Positions 35,740 to 44,535 of a stretch of DNA of 64,000 nt are shown piece after piece; position 1 is the first letter of the stretch; each line of letters starts with the position of its first letter. A program made the position numbers and the translations under genes. The notes under the pieces were generated by a model. It was not told the DNA's origin and made no database searches. It saw only the letters and a list, made by a program, of their open reading frames with translations. This stretch comes from Bacteroidales bacterium (GTDB lineage: Bacteria; Bacteroidota; Bacteroidia; Bacteroidales; JACABE01): assembly GCA_023251515.1 (NCBI GenBank), contig JAHEYQ010000014.1, positions 1-64,000 on the forward strand, written 5' to 3'.

Positions 35740-36984
35740 TTAATTGTTTATTTCATTTAAAATTCTTTCAAATAAAAGTTTATACTTTTCAGGCATTTCT
35801 GAATTGAATTTTGTTTGGAATGTTTTTTCAAAAATATTAATGGGATTTAAGTTTTGTAATTCCTCAAAATTATCAGAAAAACCTGTATTGCTTTTATTAT
35901 CTGTATTATACCTTACATCTATTTTTGCAAGTTTTACATTTTTATTTTCAATTTGCTGTTCAATTTTATTTCTTAAATTGGGTTCAGGTTCTTTTAATAA
36001 AACTCTAACTTCAAGAAATGGAGCTAATTTCTTTTCTTCATTATTTTTAGTTTCTTCTAGTTTATTTAATTCATTTAAAACTATTTGGATTTCTTCATGT
36101 TTTTGTGGTATTTTTAAAACCTCTATAAGGCGTGGTATTTCAACCGATTCTATGTTTTTTGCCTTATTATTTTCAAATTCAATTATAATTACTTGATGAT
36201 AATAATTTTTTTCTGAAAATGACATGGGTAGTGGGCTCCCTGAATATCTGAAATGTTCTTGTCCTGCTATTTTTTGAGCTTTGTGGATATGTCCCAATGC
36301 AAAATATGAAATTCTATCAATAAAGGTTTGTAAATTAATAAGTTCTAAACCGCCGAGTATAAGTCGTTCATTTTTATCGTTCTCAGAAATTTCAGCTTTA
36401 ATAGTATGCAAATGTCCCATGGCGATTATAGCCTGATTTGCTATCTTTATTTTTTCAACTTCTTCTAAAACTTCAGCGTAAACCTGAATAATTCCATCAG
36501 AATAAGGTGTATTCGAATTATTTACAATTGGAATTTCGCCAGGACGTAGAAATGGAATTGCTAAACAATAAGCTGCAGTTTCTCCGTTTTTGTTTTTTAT
36601 TGGGATGATAAGTTTGTCAAATAAAAGATTACCATTTTGATTTTTTTCAATATTCCCAATTATTTTGATATTGAAATACTTAAGTATTGGATTTGGTGTT
36701 TCCAATCTGGATGCTGAATCATGATTTCCTCCAATTATTATTATTTGAAAATGTGGAAATTGAGTTGTGATTTCAATAAGTAGCTTGTAAAGCATTGATA
36801 TAGAATGAGAAGATGGGTTTGATACATCAAAAACATCACCGCAAACCAGCATCGCATCAATTTCGCGTTCTTTTATAATTTTTATTAAATTTTCGAAGAA
36901 ATGTAAATGTTCAATGGTTCTGTCGTATTCAAAAAATGTTTGTCCTAAATGCCAATCAGCTGTATGTAAAATTTTTAGGTTCAT
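35740..36984 (-). CDS. sbcD: Nuclease SbcCD exonuclease subunit SbcD
   Basis: Mre11-type metallophosphoesterase, partner of SbcC. The 414-residue protein shows the five phosphoesterase motifs: TADWHLGQ, CGDVFDVSNPS, GGNHDS, GHLHT and GHIHK, which bind two manganese ions. The C-terminal capping domain extends to the end. Between an rsmI-like gene (15 bp) and sbcC (11 bp), in one operon. Confidence 0.95.
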   Translation of the reverse strand: MNLKILHTADWHLGQTFFEYDRTIEHLHFFENLIKIIKEREIDAMLVCGDVFDVSNPSSHSISMLYKLLIEITTQFPHFQIIIIGGNHDSASRLETPNPILKYFNIKIIGNIEKNQNGNLLFDKLIIPIKNKNGETAAYCLAIPFLRPGEIPIVNNSNTPYSDGIIQVYAEVLEEVEKIKIANQAIIAMGHLHTIKAEISENDKNERLILGGLELINLQTFIDRISYFALGHIHKAQKIAGQEHFRYSGSPLPMSFSEKNYYHQVIIIEFENNKAKNIESVEIPRLIEVLKIPQKHEEIQIVLNELNKLEETKNNEEKKLAPFLEVRVLLKEPEPNLRNKIEQQIENKNVKLAKIDVRYNTDNKSNTGFSDNFEELQNLNPINIFEKTFQTKFNSEMPEKYKLLFERILNEINN

Positions 36985-36999
36985 AAATTTGGGGTAATA

Positions 37000-37707
37000 T
37001 TATTTATATATTAAAAAGACCGTATTTTTTTTATGGAAATCAAATTTGGTTTTTTTCCAACTTGCAATACTTTTTGTTTTAATGAATTCATTATCTGAGG
37101 TTAATTCACAAGCTATGCATAACATTGTTTCGTTTCTGCATGTATTTAAAATTGCTTCAATCATTTGATTATTACGATATGGAGCTTCAATAAATATTTG
37201 AGTTTGATTGTTTTGATAAATATTTCTTTCGATATCTTTTAATTTATCCGACCTTTGTTTTTTATCAATTGGCAGATAGCCAAGAAATGCAAAATTTTGA
37301 CCATTAAAACCAGAGCCCATCAATGAGAGTAGGATAGAAGAAGGTCCGATTAAAGGAATAATATCTATATTTTTTTCCTGAGCAATTTTTACAATTTCTG
37401 CACCAGGATCAGCAATACATGGAACACCAGCTTCTGAAAGTAATCCAATATTATAACCTTTTTCAATCATTTCCAGATAATTAAATATTTCTTCTGGTTT
37501 TGTATGTTCGTTTAATGTATAGAAATTTAATTCATCGATTGCTTTTATAATTCCGGCTTTTTTTAAAAAACGTCTGGCAGTTCTTAATTCTTCTACAATA
37601 AAGTATTCTATAGTGTTGATAATATCAGAATTATGCGAAGGTAGTACTTTCTGAATTGAAGTTTCCCCAATTGTGGTTGGTATTAAGTAAAGTTTTCCTT
37701 TTTTCAT
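37000..37707 (-). CDS. RsmI-like SAM-dependent methyltransferase (tetrapyrrole methylase family)
   Basis: A 235-residue protein of the tetrapyrrole methylase/RsmI superfamily. Motifs: LYLIPTTIGE, the GLLSEAGVPCIADPGAEIV core loop, PLIGPSSILLSLMGSGFNGQNFAFLGYLP and IFIEAPYRNNQMIEAIL. RsmI 2'-O-methylates C1402 of 16S rRNA. This short Bacteroidota form lacks the C-terminal extension of full RsmI, so an rRNA target is only inferred. Middle of the operon running from LMW phosphatase to sbcC. Confidence 0.85.
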   Translation of the reverse strand: MKKGKLYLIPTTIGETSIQKVLPSHNSDIINTIEYFIVEELRTARRFLKKAGIIKAIDELNFYTLNEHTKPEEIFNYLEMIEKGYNIGLLSEAGVPCIADPGAEIVKIAQEKNIDIIPLIGPSSILLSLMGSGFNGQNFAFLGYLPIDKKQRSDKLKDIERNIYQNNQTQIFIEAPYRNNQMIEAILNTCRNETMLCIACELTSDNEFIKTKSIASWKKTKFDFHKKNTVFLIYK

Positions 37708-37717
37708 AGGATATAGT

Positions 37718-38686
37718 TTAAATGTTTAAATTTGTGTTGTTTTGATTCCAGGGCAAAGCTTCTAAATCTACATTTCCTCCGGAAATGATAATGCCGATTT
37801 TTTTATTTTTGAATTCCTGTTTATTTTCAGCAATTGCTGCCAAACAAACTGCTGAAGAAGGTTCAATTATCAATTTGGTGCTTTCCCAAAATAGTTTCAT
37901 TACATTAATAATAGTTTTCTCTTTAACTGTAATTATTTGATATACATGTTTTAATATTATCGGAAAGCAAAGTGAACCTAAAGATGTTTTTAATCCATCA
38001 GCTATTGTTTGTGGATTTATTGAAGGATAATACTCTTTTGTATAAAAGGATTTGTAAGCATCATCAGCTTGAACTGGTTCTGCTGCTATTACTTTTGTGT
38101 CAGGTGAAAAGTAAGAAGTAGATAATGCTGTTCCACTTAATAACCCACCTCCACCAACTGGAGCGATAATTATTTCAAGATTTTTAATTTCGTGGTAAAA
38201 TTCTTTGGCTGCTGTAGCTTGCCCACATATTATTTTGTAATTATTGTAAGGATGTATTTCTATTGCCTTTGTTTTTGCAATTACTTCATTTAGTGTTGTT
38301 TCTCTTGATTCTAAATTTGGTTTGCAAAATGTAATTTTACCACCATATCCTTTTACAGCTTCAATTTTAACTTTTGAAGAATCTTCAGGCATAACTATAT
38401 ATGAATCAATTCCTCTTAATTTTGCTGCTCTTGCTAATGCCTGAGCATGATTGCCAGATGAATGTGTTGCTACTCCATTAATACATTCCTCATCAGATAA
38501 TGAAAAAACTGCATTTACAGCACCTCTGGTTTTAAATGCACCTGCTTTTTGAAGGTTTTCGCATTTAAAAAAAATAGATGTCTCAAATAAATTATTTATT
38601 CTTTCTGAGCTAATTACAGGTGTTTTGTGAATATATGGAGATATTCGTTCAGAAGCTTCTTCTATAGATTTTTTTGATGGTATCAT
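37718..38686 (-). CDS. Threonine/serine dehydratase-like PLP enzyme
   Basis: A 322-residue fold-type II PLP enzyme. The Schiff-base Lys52 lies in KAGAFKTRGAVNAV; SSGNHAQALA binds the substrate, and PVGGGGLLSGTAL binds the PLP phosphate. No C-terminal ACT domain, so it resembles catabolic threonine dehydratase or serine racemase rather than the isoleucine-regulated biosynthetic IlvA. It could make 2-oxobutyrate, pyruvate or D-serine. Spacing to its neighbours is 3 bp (upstream) and 10 bp (downstream). Confidence 0.87.
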   Translation of the reverse strand: MIPSKKSIEEASERISPYIHKTPVISSERINNLFETSIFFKCENLQKAGAFKTRGAVNAVFSLSDEECINGVATHSSGNHAQALARAAKLRGIDSYIVMPEDSSKVKIEAVKGYGGKITFCKPNLESRETTLNEVIAKTKAIEIHPYNNYKIICGQATAAKEFYHEIKNLEIIIAPVGGGGLLSGTALSTSYFSPDTKVIAAEPVQADDAYKSFYTKEYYPSINPQTIADGLKTSLGSLCFPIILKHVYQIITVKEKTIINVMKLFWESTKLIIEPSSAVCLAAIAENKQEFKNKKIGIIISGGNVDLEALPWNQNNTNLNI

Positions 38687-38689
38687 AAA

Positions 38690-39145
38690 TTAGAGTGTTT
38701 TACATAGCTTTTCGCAAGCAGAATCAAGTAATTTGTAAACCATTTCAAATCCTTCATTGCCTCCATAATAAGGATCTGGTACTGAATAGTTTTTTCCAGG
38801 ATTTGTAGTGTTAAGTATGTAATCTGTTTTTGCTAAATCAAATTCATTTCTTGCAAATGATTTTATATAATTCAAATTGTTATCATCCATAAAATATATG
38901 TGATCAAAATCATCAAAATCAGATACTTTAAACAAATTTGCTCTTTTATTACTGATATCAATATGATGTTTTTTCATGGTAGCTTTTGCTCTATTATCTG
39001 GTTCATCTCCTTTATGATAGGGTTCAAAGCCAGCAGATTCAACTTGAATATGTTTTTTTCTGTTTTTTTCTAATTTAAATTTAAGAATTCCTTCTGCCAT
39101 TGGTGATCGGCAAATATTTCCGTGACATACTATTAATACTTTCAT
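38690..39145 (-). CDS. Low molecular weight protein-tyrosine phosphatase
   Basis: A 151-residue phosphatase with the P-loop C(X)5R(S/T) as Cys7-HGNIC-Arg13-Ser14 and the general-acid Asp in VPDPYYGG. Acts on phosphotyrosine proteins; a Wzb-like role in polysaccharide export control is possible. It is the first gene after dnaA on the minus strand, separated by a terminator, an order seen in other Bacteroidota. Confidence 0.93.
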   Translation of the reverse strand: MKVLIVCHGNICRSPMAEGILKFKLEKNRKKHIQVESAGFEPYHKGDEPDNRAKATMKKHHIDISNKRANLFKVSDFDDFDHIYFMDDNNLNYIKSFARNEFDLAKTDYILNTTNPGKNYSVPDPYYGGNEGFEMVYKLLDSACEKLCKTL

Positions 39146-39184
39146 TTTTAATTATTTAGATGATAATTGTTTTTTTTTGGCTAT

Positions 39185-39228
39185 AAAAAAATAAGTGCAG
39201 GCTAGCAAAAACCTACACTTATTTTTTT
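39185..39228 (-). terminator. Terminator of dnaA
   Basis: AAAAAAATAAGTG pairs with CACTTATTTTTTT (13 bp) with a T-run, just after the dnaA stop on the minus strand. Confidence 0.85.
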
Positions 39229-39245
39229 GTGTTTGAAAAATGAAA

Positions 39246-40685
39246 TTATAATTTAATTTTTTTCTCAAGTTCATCAACACTGGTTTTAAATTTTTTGTCA
39301 GTTTCGTATAGATTATTAACAGTTCTGCATGCATGAAGAACTGTTGCATGGTCTTTATTGCCACATTGCAGACCAATAGCAGCAAGCGAAGCTTTAGTAA
39401 GTTTTTTAGAAAAATACATAGCAAGTTGACGGGCTTGTACAACTTCTCTTTTTCTGGTTTTTGAAGCTATTTTGTCAACAGTGATGCAAAAATGATCACA
39501 AACAATTTTTTGAATAAAATCAATTGAAATTTCACGTGATGAATTTTTTACAAATTTATCAATCATCTGTCGAGCCAAGTCAAGAGTGATTATTTTTTTA
39601 TTAAGAGAAGATTGAGCTAATAATGAAATTAATGCTCCTTCCAGTTCCCTGATATTTGTATTGATACTATATGCAAGATATTCAATAACTTCCGCATCCA
39701 TTTCTATTCCGTCATTATATAAACGCTTTTGCAGAATAGCAATACGTGTTTCAATGTTAGGTATTTGTAAATCAGCAGATAAGCCCCATTTAAAGCGTGA
39801 AATTAAGCGAGGTTCCATTCCAGTCATTTCTACAGGAGCTTTATCGGAAGTTATTACAATTTGTTTGCCTTTTTGATGTAAAAAATTGAAGATGTGGAAG
39901 AAAATATCCTGTGTTTTTTCTTTTCCTGCTAAAAACTGAATATCATCAATAATTAAGACATCTATCATCTGATAGAAATGTGTAAAATCATTTTGATTGT
40001 TATTTCTAACAGAATCAATATATTGTTGAGCAAATTGTTCCGCAGTTACATACAATACTGTTTTGTCGGGGAAGTTATTTTTTACCTGAATACCAATAGC
40101 ATGTGATAAATGTGTTTTACCTAATCCAACCGGACTATATAAAAGCAACGGATTAAAAGCTGTTTTTCCAGGGTTTTCAGCAACAGCATAACCGGCAGAA
40201 CGTGCCAAACGATTACAATCACCTTCAATGAAATTATCAAAAGAATAATGGTCGATTAATTGAGAATGAATCTTGATTTTCTTTAATCCAGGTATGATAA
40301 ATGGATTTGGAATATCTTTTGACGAATTTTTGTTAATATCTATAGGCATACTTACAGCTTGATTTTGAACTGCTTTTCTGTTTGCAGTTGGCATATTTAT
40401 TGTAAAAGGCTGATTTCCGAAAGTTGAATTGTCCATTACAATACTATATTCTAATCTTCCTTCTGTCCCTAATTCTTTTTTTATGGTCTTTTTTAGTAAT
40501 CCAATATAATGTTCTTCAAGCCATTCGTAAAAAAATTGACTTGGAACCTGTATTGTTAGTACACTGTTTTCGAGTTTTACGGGTTTAATTGGTTCAAACC
40601 ATGTTTTATAACTTTGGCTGTTCCCCAAATTATCCTTAATTACTGATAAACAGTTTTCCCAAACTTCTTTGTAATGTTTTTCCAT
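39246..40685 (-). CDS. dnaA: Chromosomal replication initiator DnaA
   Basis: Binds oriC and opens it to start replication. The 479 residues have domain I (MEKHYKEVWENCLSVIKDN), a variable linker, the AAA+ domain with Walker A PVGLGKTHLSH near 190 and Walker B DVLIIDDIQFLAGKEK, and domain IV with the DNA-binding signature GNKDHATVLHACRTVN near the C-terminus. The ATG at 40685 is chosen because the family starts close before VWENCL; an ATG three codons upstream is possible. Probable oriC lies immediately upstream. Confidence 0.96.
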   Translation of the reverse strand: MEKHYKEVWENCLSVIKDNLGNSQSYKTWFEPIKPVKLENSVLTIQVPSQFFYEWLEEHYIGLLKKTIKKELGTEGRLEYSIVMDNSTFGNQPFTINMPTANRKAVQNQAVSMPIDINKNSSKDIPNPFIIPGLKKIKIHSQLIDHYSFDNFIEGDCNRLARSAGYAVAENPGKTAFNPLLLYSPVGLGKTHLSHAIGIQVKNNFPDKTVLYVTAEQFAQQYIDSVRNNNQNDFTHFYQMIDVLIIDDIQFLAGKEKTQDIFFHIFNFLHQKGKQIVITSDKAPVEMTGMEPRLISRFKWGLSADLQIPNIETRIAILQKRLYNDGIEMDAEVIEYLAYSINTNIRELEGALISLLAQSSLNKKIITLDLARQMIDKFVKNSSREISIDFIQKIVCDHFCITVDKIASKTRKREVVQARQLAMYFSKKLTKASLAAIGLQCGNKDHATVLHACRTVNNLYETDKKFKTSVDELEKKIKL

Positions 40686-41160
40686 TGTCAACATTAATAC
40701 TGTGTTTTTTATAGTTATTTTTTGTAGTGTTTAAAAATCAAATCATTATTAAATAATCATACAATTTTTAAATAGGAAGATTAATTTTTCAACAAAATTG
40801 CTCCAAAAAAAGTTAAAAAAAAAATGATATTATGCTTGTTTTTTACTTATTTTTGTTGTATATGCTTTTTTTGCTTTTTTATATACTTATAATTCTTGTT
40901 TTTCTTATTTTGCATAAAGTGAAACAGATAAATATAAGTTTTTATAAAATTCAGACTTTACAATATTATTAAAAAAAAATTAAAAAAAAATATTTTATTT
41001 GCATTTTTCGTAATTTATATTCAATATAAATAAAGTTATTAAATCGTTAATATTCAGTTATTAAAAATTATAAGATGTTGAATTACAGTGGTGTAAAATT
41101 TATGTTTATTTTAATTTTTTTCTTTTAAAGATGTTGATAACTTTGTAGAAAAAAATTTAA
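40686..41160. other. Probable replication origin oriC upstream of dnaA
   Basis: A gene-free stretch, almost entirely A and T, between divergent dnaA and the thioesterase. DnaA-box-like 9-mers: TTGTCAACA at 40685-40693, TTTTCAACA at 40786-40794, TGTTGAATT at 41076-41084 and TGTTGATAA (reverse of TTATCAACA) at 41132-41140. The A/T runs (for example 40970-41000) would make a DNA-unwinding element. Gene order around it (thioesterase, dnaA, LMW phosphatase) is like other Bacteroidota origins. Not proven; no GC-skew calculation was done. Confidence 0.6.
41138..41145 (+). promoter_or_regulatory. Candidate -7 box of the thioesterase gene overlapping a DnaA box
   Basis: TAACTTTG matches TAnnTTTG, 15 nt before the thioesterase start, and shares three bases with the DnaA-like 9-mer at 41132-41140. 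No clear -33 box. Confidence 0.4.
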
Positions 41161-41571
41161 ATGTTTATATCTGAATTTAAAATTAGGGTTAGGTATTCTG
41201 AGACTGATCAGATGAGTTATGTTTATTATGGCAATTATGCTCAGTATTATGAAGTTGGCAGAGTTGAGGCATTAAGAAGTATTGGCACAAGTTATAAAGC
41301 TTTAGAGGATTCAGCGATAATGATGCCGGTGGTTCAAATGAATACTACATTTAAAAAGCCAGCTAGATATGATGATATTTTATGCATTGTTACAAAAATA
41401 AAAAAGAAACCGGATGTAAAAATGGAATTCTTTTATGAGATTTATTGCAATGATATTTTGATAAATACAGCTGAAACCATTTTGGTTTTTGTTGATAAAA
41501 AAACAATGAAACCATGTCATTGTCCTCAGTGGTTTTCTGATTTGTTTTTAGAATTTAATTTGTTGTCTTAA
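41161..41571 (+). CDS. Acyl-CoA thioesterase (4HBT, YbgC/FadM-like)
   Basis: A 136-residue hotdog-fold thioesterase. The family pattern VRYSETDQMSYVYYGNYAQYYEVGRVEALR carries the catalytic Asp16 and the helix with Glu31. Hydrolyses acyl-CoA or acyl-ACP esters; specificity is unknown. It begins at the edge of the probable oriC and its end overlaps the convergent GNAT gene by 4 bp. Confidence 0.9.
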   Translation: MFISEFKIRVRYSETDQMSYVYYGNYAQYYEVGRVEALRSIGTSYKALEDSAIMMPVVQMNTTFKKPARYDDILCIVTKIKKKPDVKMEFFYEIYCNDILINTAETILVFVDKKTMKPCHCPQWFSDLFLEFNLLS

Positions 41572-42104
41572 ATACAATCAGTTAAATATACTTTTTGATA
41601 TAATGTCTTCTTTATAGTTTCAAATTCTTCTTTGCTTTCAATTACTTCACTAGCCATTATAAGCATTGGAACTGATTCTTTTGTTGAATCATAGGGAGGT
41701 TGAATATAGGTTTCTTTGCAAATAGTAAATCCGAATTTTTTATAAAATCCAATTCTTTTTAGCGAAATGTCATCTTCTGGTAAATCTACCTCAAAAATTA
41801 TTTTAGTGTTTGTTTTGTTTATAAACTCTTGAAAAATATGGCTTCCGACACCATTGTTCCTGAAATTTTCGTTAATGGCAAAATGTTCAATATATGTGAA
41901 ATATGTAAAATCCCAACTAGATAACAAACCTATAACCCTATCTTCAAAAGTTATTGCAAAAACTGTAAAAAGATTGTTTTCAATAAGTTCAATTACATAA
42001 TTAAAGTCGCGTCTTTCATTTGACGGAAATGAGTTTTCATAAATTTCTTTTATTGAAATTAATGAAGATTTATCATTTTTATTAAGCTTTTTTAATTCAA
42101 ACAT
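41568..42104 (-). CDS. GNAT family N-acetyltransferase
   Basis: A 178-residue acetyltransferase. Motifs: residues 40-75 strands (LFTVFAITFEDRVIGLLSS), the acetyl-CoA-binding loop ENFRNNGVGSHIFQEFIN (R/Q-x-x-G-x-G/A type) near 85-100, and KRIGFYKKFGFTIC. Substrate unknown. Its start abuts the stop of the upstream surface-protein gene, so the two are cotranscribed. Confidence 0.85.
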   Translation of the reverse strand: MFELKKLNKNDKSSLISIKEIYENSFPSNERRDFNYVIELIENNLFTVFAITFEDRVIGLLSSWDFTYFTYIEHFAINENFRNNGVGSHIFQEFINKTNTKIIFEVDLPEDDISLKRIGFYKKFGFTICKETYIQPPYDSTKESVPMLIMASEVIESKEEFETIKKTLYQKVYLTDCI

Positions 42105-43034
42105 TTATAGAAAATTTCGCATCATTAATCTTACGTATAAGTAATAGTTTAACCTATATTGTTCATATCCTAAAAGATTAATACTTTGATAATAAAGATT
42201 TAATCCCGGATCTATACTTATTTTATCGTTAAAATTCAGATTTACACCGCAGCCACCAAAAAATCCAAATCCAATCCCCCCTTGCCGAACCTCATAAGGT
42301 ATTGCTCCTGAGCCGGGTGTGTATGGTTGATTGCCATATACGTTTATAATACTGTAGTCTAAATCGCCTATTACGATTCCATTCTTTTTTACCAATGTAT
42401 TCGTGAAATTTAAGCCACCTTCTACAAAAAAGTTTGATTTTTCACCTAAATAAAACTCTTTATGAAGTCCAACATCTATATATGTTCTTTCTTCCTGACC
42501 GTAAATAGAAAAGTATCTGAGTGCTGGTTCTGATGTAAATGTAGCTGAATCAATACTTAGAGAAAAAACACCATTGGTATTTAATTTTGAAAAACTAAAT
42601 GAAATGAAATATCCTGTTGTGTTATTATAATTGTATCTTGCATAAAATCCGACCATTATAGAGGCATCATAAGACATGTTGTTTGGTAAAGCATATAATC
42701 TGAAATTTCGCTCGTTTAATTGGTGTTTAATGTCATTATAATGGTATGTGTTTTTAAGGATATAGTTTATACTGTTTTCATTTCTGGCTGTATCTCCATT
42801 GTAATTCATGGCGTTGTATGAATTGCCTTTCATCATTCCCATATTTATACCAAAGACTAAACCACGTTTATCAACGCCCCTTTCTCTGTTTTTTTCGGTA
42901 TTTTCGTAAATAAGGTTTTTATCTGTAATTTTAAATGATAAACTATTTTTTTCTAAATTGTATGAAAACTGGGAGAATGCATTATAACTCAATATATATA
43001 AGCATATTATTGAAAACGTTAATTTCTTTATCAT
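42105..43034 (-). CDS. Hypothetical outer-membrane beta-barrel-like protein
   Basis: A 309-residue exported protein, not recognised. Signal peptide (KKLTFSIICLYILSYNAFSQ). The body shows alternating residues and many aromatic and Gly positions (TGYFISFSFSKLN, GIGFGFFGGCGVNLNF) and ends with strands LNYYLYVRLMMRNFL, as in outer-membrane barrels. A minus-strand TAGGTTTG (43070-43063) may be its -7 box. Confidence 0.62.
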   Translation of the reverse strand: MIKKLTFSIICLYILSYNAFSQFSYNLEKNSLSFKITDKNLIYENTEKNRERGVDKRGLVFGINMGMMKGNSYNAMNYNGDTARNENSINYILKNTYHYNDIKHQLNERNFRLYALPNNMSYDASIMVGFYARYNYNNTTGYFISFSFSKLNTNGVFSLSIDSATFTSEPALRYFSIYGQEERTYIDVGLHKEFYLGEKSNFFVEGGLNFTNTLVKKNGIVIGDLDYSIINVYGNQPYTPGSGAIPYEVRQGGIGFGFFGGCGVNLNFNDKISIDPGLNLYYQSINLLGYEQYRLNYYLYVRLMMRNFL

Positions 43035-43131
43035 GTGAATAAATACTTTAAAATTTAATTTACAAACCTACATTTTTTTTATGTAATAAAAAAGTAAACG
43101 TATAAATCTTATAAAAATTATTAGAAAATGA

Positions 43132-43161
43132 TTTGTAATTCTAATAATTTTTGTATCTTTG
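43132..43161 (+). promoter_or_regulatory. Bacteroidota-type promoter of tRNA-Arg
   Basis: TTTG at 43132-43135, an 18-nt spacer and TATCTTTG at 43154-43161, 16 nt before the mature tRNA 5' end. Confidence 0.85.
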
Positions 43162-43176
43162 CAGCCTCAAATAAAG

Positions 43177-43250
43177 GGCCCCATAGCTCAACTGAATAGA
43201 GTATTTGACTACGGATCAAAAGGTTTCAGGTTTGAATCCTGATGGGGTCA
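43177..43250 (+). tRNA. tRNA-Arg(ACG)
   Basis: A 74-nt cloverleaf: acceptor GGCCCCA with TGGGGTC plus A, D-arm TAGCTCAACTGAATAGAG, anticodon stem TTTGA/TCAAA around loop CTACGGA (anticodon ACG, read as ICG), and T-arm with GGTTTGAATCC. Confidence 0.94.
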
Positions 43251-43256
43251 CAATTT

Positions 43257-43288
43257 AAAAGCACTTGTAGAAATACAGGTGCTTTTTT
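43257..43288 (+). terminator. Terminator of tRNA-Arg
   Basis: AAAAGCACTTGTA pairs with TACAGGTGCTTTT (one G-T pair) around a GAAA loop, then further T residues. Confidence 0.85.
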
Positions 43289-43349
43289 ATTTTCTGATAT
43301 TAGTTTTTTTTCAATAAATTGCTTATATTTGCTACTTAAATTTGCTGTT

Positions 43350-44495
43350 ATGGATTTAGAAAGTTTTTTTGCATCGCCCGAGAGAGCATCTTTATCTCAG
43401 ATTGATGAAGACAACAGAATTTTAGTTTCTGATGAATATGTGAGTGTGATTATAAATGCAATGCCTGAGATTGCCGCAATAATTAATAAAGATAGGCAAA
43501 TTGTTTTTTCAAATGATGCTCTTATAAATTTTTTGGGTGTTATTGATAAGAAAGGTTTATTTGGATTAAGACCTGGTGAGGCTTTGAATTGTATAAATGC
43601 AAATTTAATGGAAGCGGGTTGTGGTACTTCTGAAAATTGCAGATATTGTGGTGCTGTTAATGCTATTGTTGAAAGTCAGAATAACAATGCAAAAGTAACG
43701 AAAGAGTGCCGGATTACTACAAAAGTTAATGACAAACATGAGTTTCTGGATTTAAGGGTTACTTCTACACCTTTTGTTTTTAAAGATAAAACGTATTCAA
43801 TTTTATCTGTTGATGATATTAGTGATGAAAAAAGAAGATCGATGCTGGAACGAATCTTTTTTCATGATATTATTAATATAGCTGGTGGATTGCGTGGATT
43901 TGCCGAACTTTTGAAAGAATCGCCTGATCCGAAAGAAATGGAAAAATATATTAATGTGGTAGATAGATTGAGTAATGAATTGCTTGAGGAAATCCTTTCG
44001 CAAAGAGCATTGGCTAATGCTGAAAATGGTGAACTCGAACCTAATTTTAATCTGGTTTCATCATTGGATATTTTGCGTGATAGTGTTTCTTATTTATCGG
44101 TTCATTCGGTAGCTGTAAAGAAAAATATTGTAATCAGCTCTGATGCCGATGATTTGAGTCTTAAAACAGATGATGTTCTTTTGAAAAGGGTGATTATAAA
44201 TATGCTTAAAAATGCATTGGAAGCTTCTAAATTTGATGAAACGGTTACTTTGAACTGTATTGATGAAGTAAATAGTATATTTTTTTCGGTTCATAATAAT
44301 GCATTTATGCCTAAGGAAGCTCAGTTACAAGTTTTTCAAAGATCGTTTTCTACCAAAGGCAAAAACAGAGGTTTAGGAACTTATTCTATTAAGTTGCTTA
44401 CCGAAAGATATTTAAAAGGGAGTGTCGGTTTTGAAACCAATCAGGAAGATGGAACTACTTTTTTTGTTAAGCTCCCAAAGAAATTTTCAAATTAA
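43350..44495 (+). CDS. PAS-domain sensor histidine kinase with Cys-rich PAS motif
   Basis: A 381-residue soluble sensor kinase. The frame is open back into tRNA-Arg, but the ATG at 43350 (MDLESFFASP) is the sensible start; a TATATTTG box lies at 43324-43331. The PAS domain (~residues 30-155) holds cysteines in EALNCINA and EAGCGTSENCRYCG, suggesting redox or metal sensing. The dimerisation helix carries His in IFFHDIINIAGGLRGF; the ATPase domain has NMLKNALEAS and GLGTYSIKLL, and ends GTTFFVKLP. No partner regulator is adjacent. Confidence 0.88.
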   Translation: MDLESFFASPERASLSQIDEDNRILVSDEYVSVIINAMPEIAAIINKDRQIVFSNDALINFLGVIDKKGLFGLRPGEALNCINANLMEAGCGTSENCRYCGAVNAIVESQNNNAKVTKECRITTKVNDKHEFLDLRVTSTPFVFKDKTYSILSVDDISDEKRRSMLERIFFHDIINIAGGLRGFAELLKESPDPKEMEKYINVVDRLSNELLEEILSQRALANAENGELEPNFNLVSSLDILRDSVSYLSVHSVAVKKNIVISSDADDLSLKTDDVLLKRVIINMLKNALEASKFDETVTLNCIDEVNSIFFSVHNNAFMPKEAQLQVFQRSFSTKGKNRGLGTYSIKLLTERYLKGSVGFETNQEDGTTFFVKLPKKFSN

Positions 44496-44533
44496 AAAAA
44501 ATCCGGTTTTACTTCTAAAACCGGATTTTTTTT
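44494..44533. terminator. Bidirectional terminator between PAS kinase and pyrI
   Basis: TCCGGTTTTA pairs with TAAAACCGGA around CTTC, extended by A-runs and T-runs. Convergent stops flank it. Confidence 0.92.
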
Positions 44534-44535
44534 GG

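Noticed and set aside
39152..39442. 96-codon minus-strand frame over the dnaA 3' end
   Set aside because: Out-of-frame shadow of dnaA that also reads through its terminator.
43242..43349. N-terminal extension of the PAS kinase
   Set aside because: The extension starts inside tRNA-Arg and crosses its terminator; ATG at 43350 is preferred.
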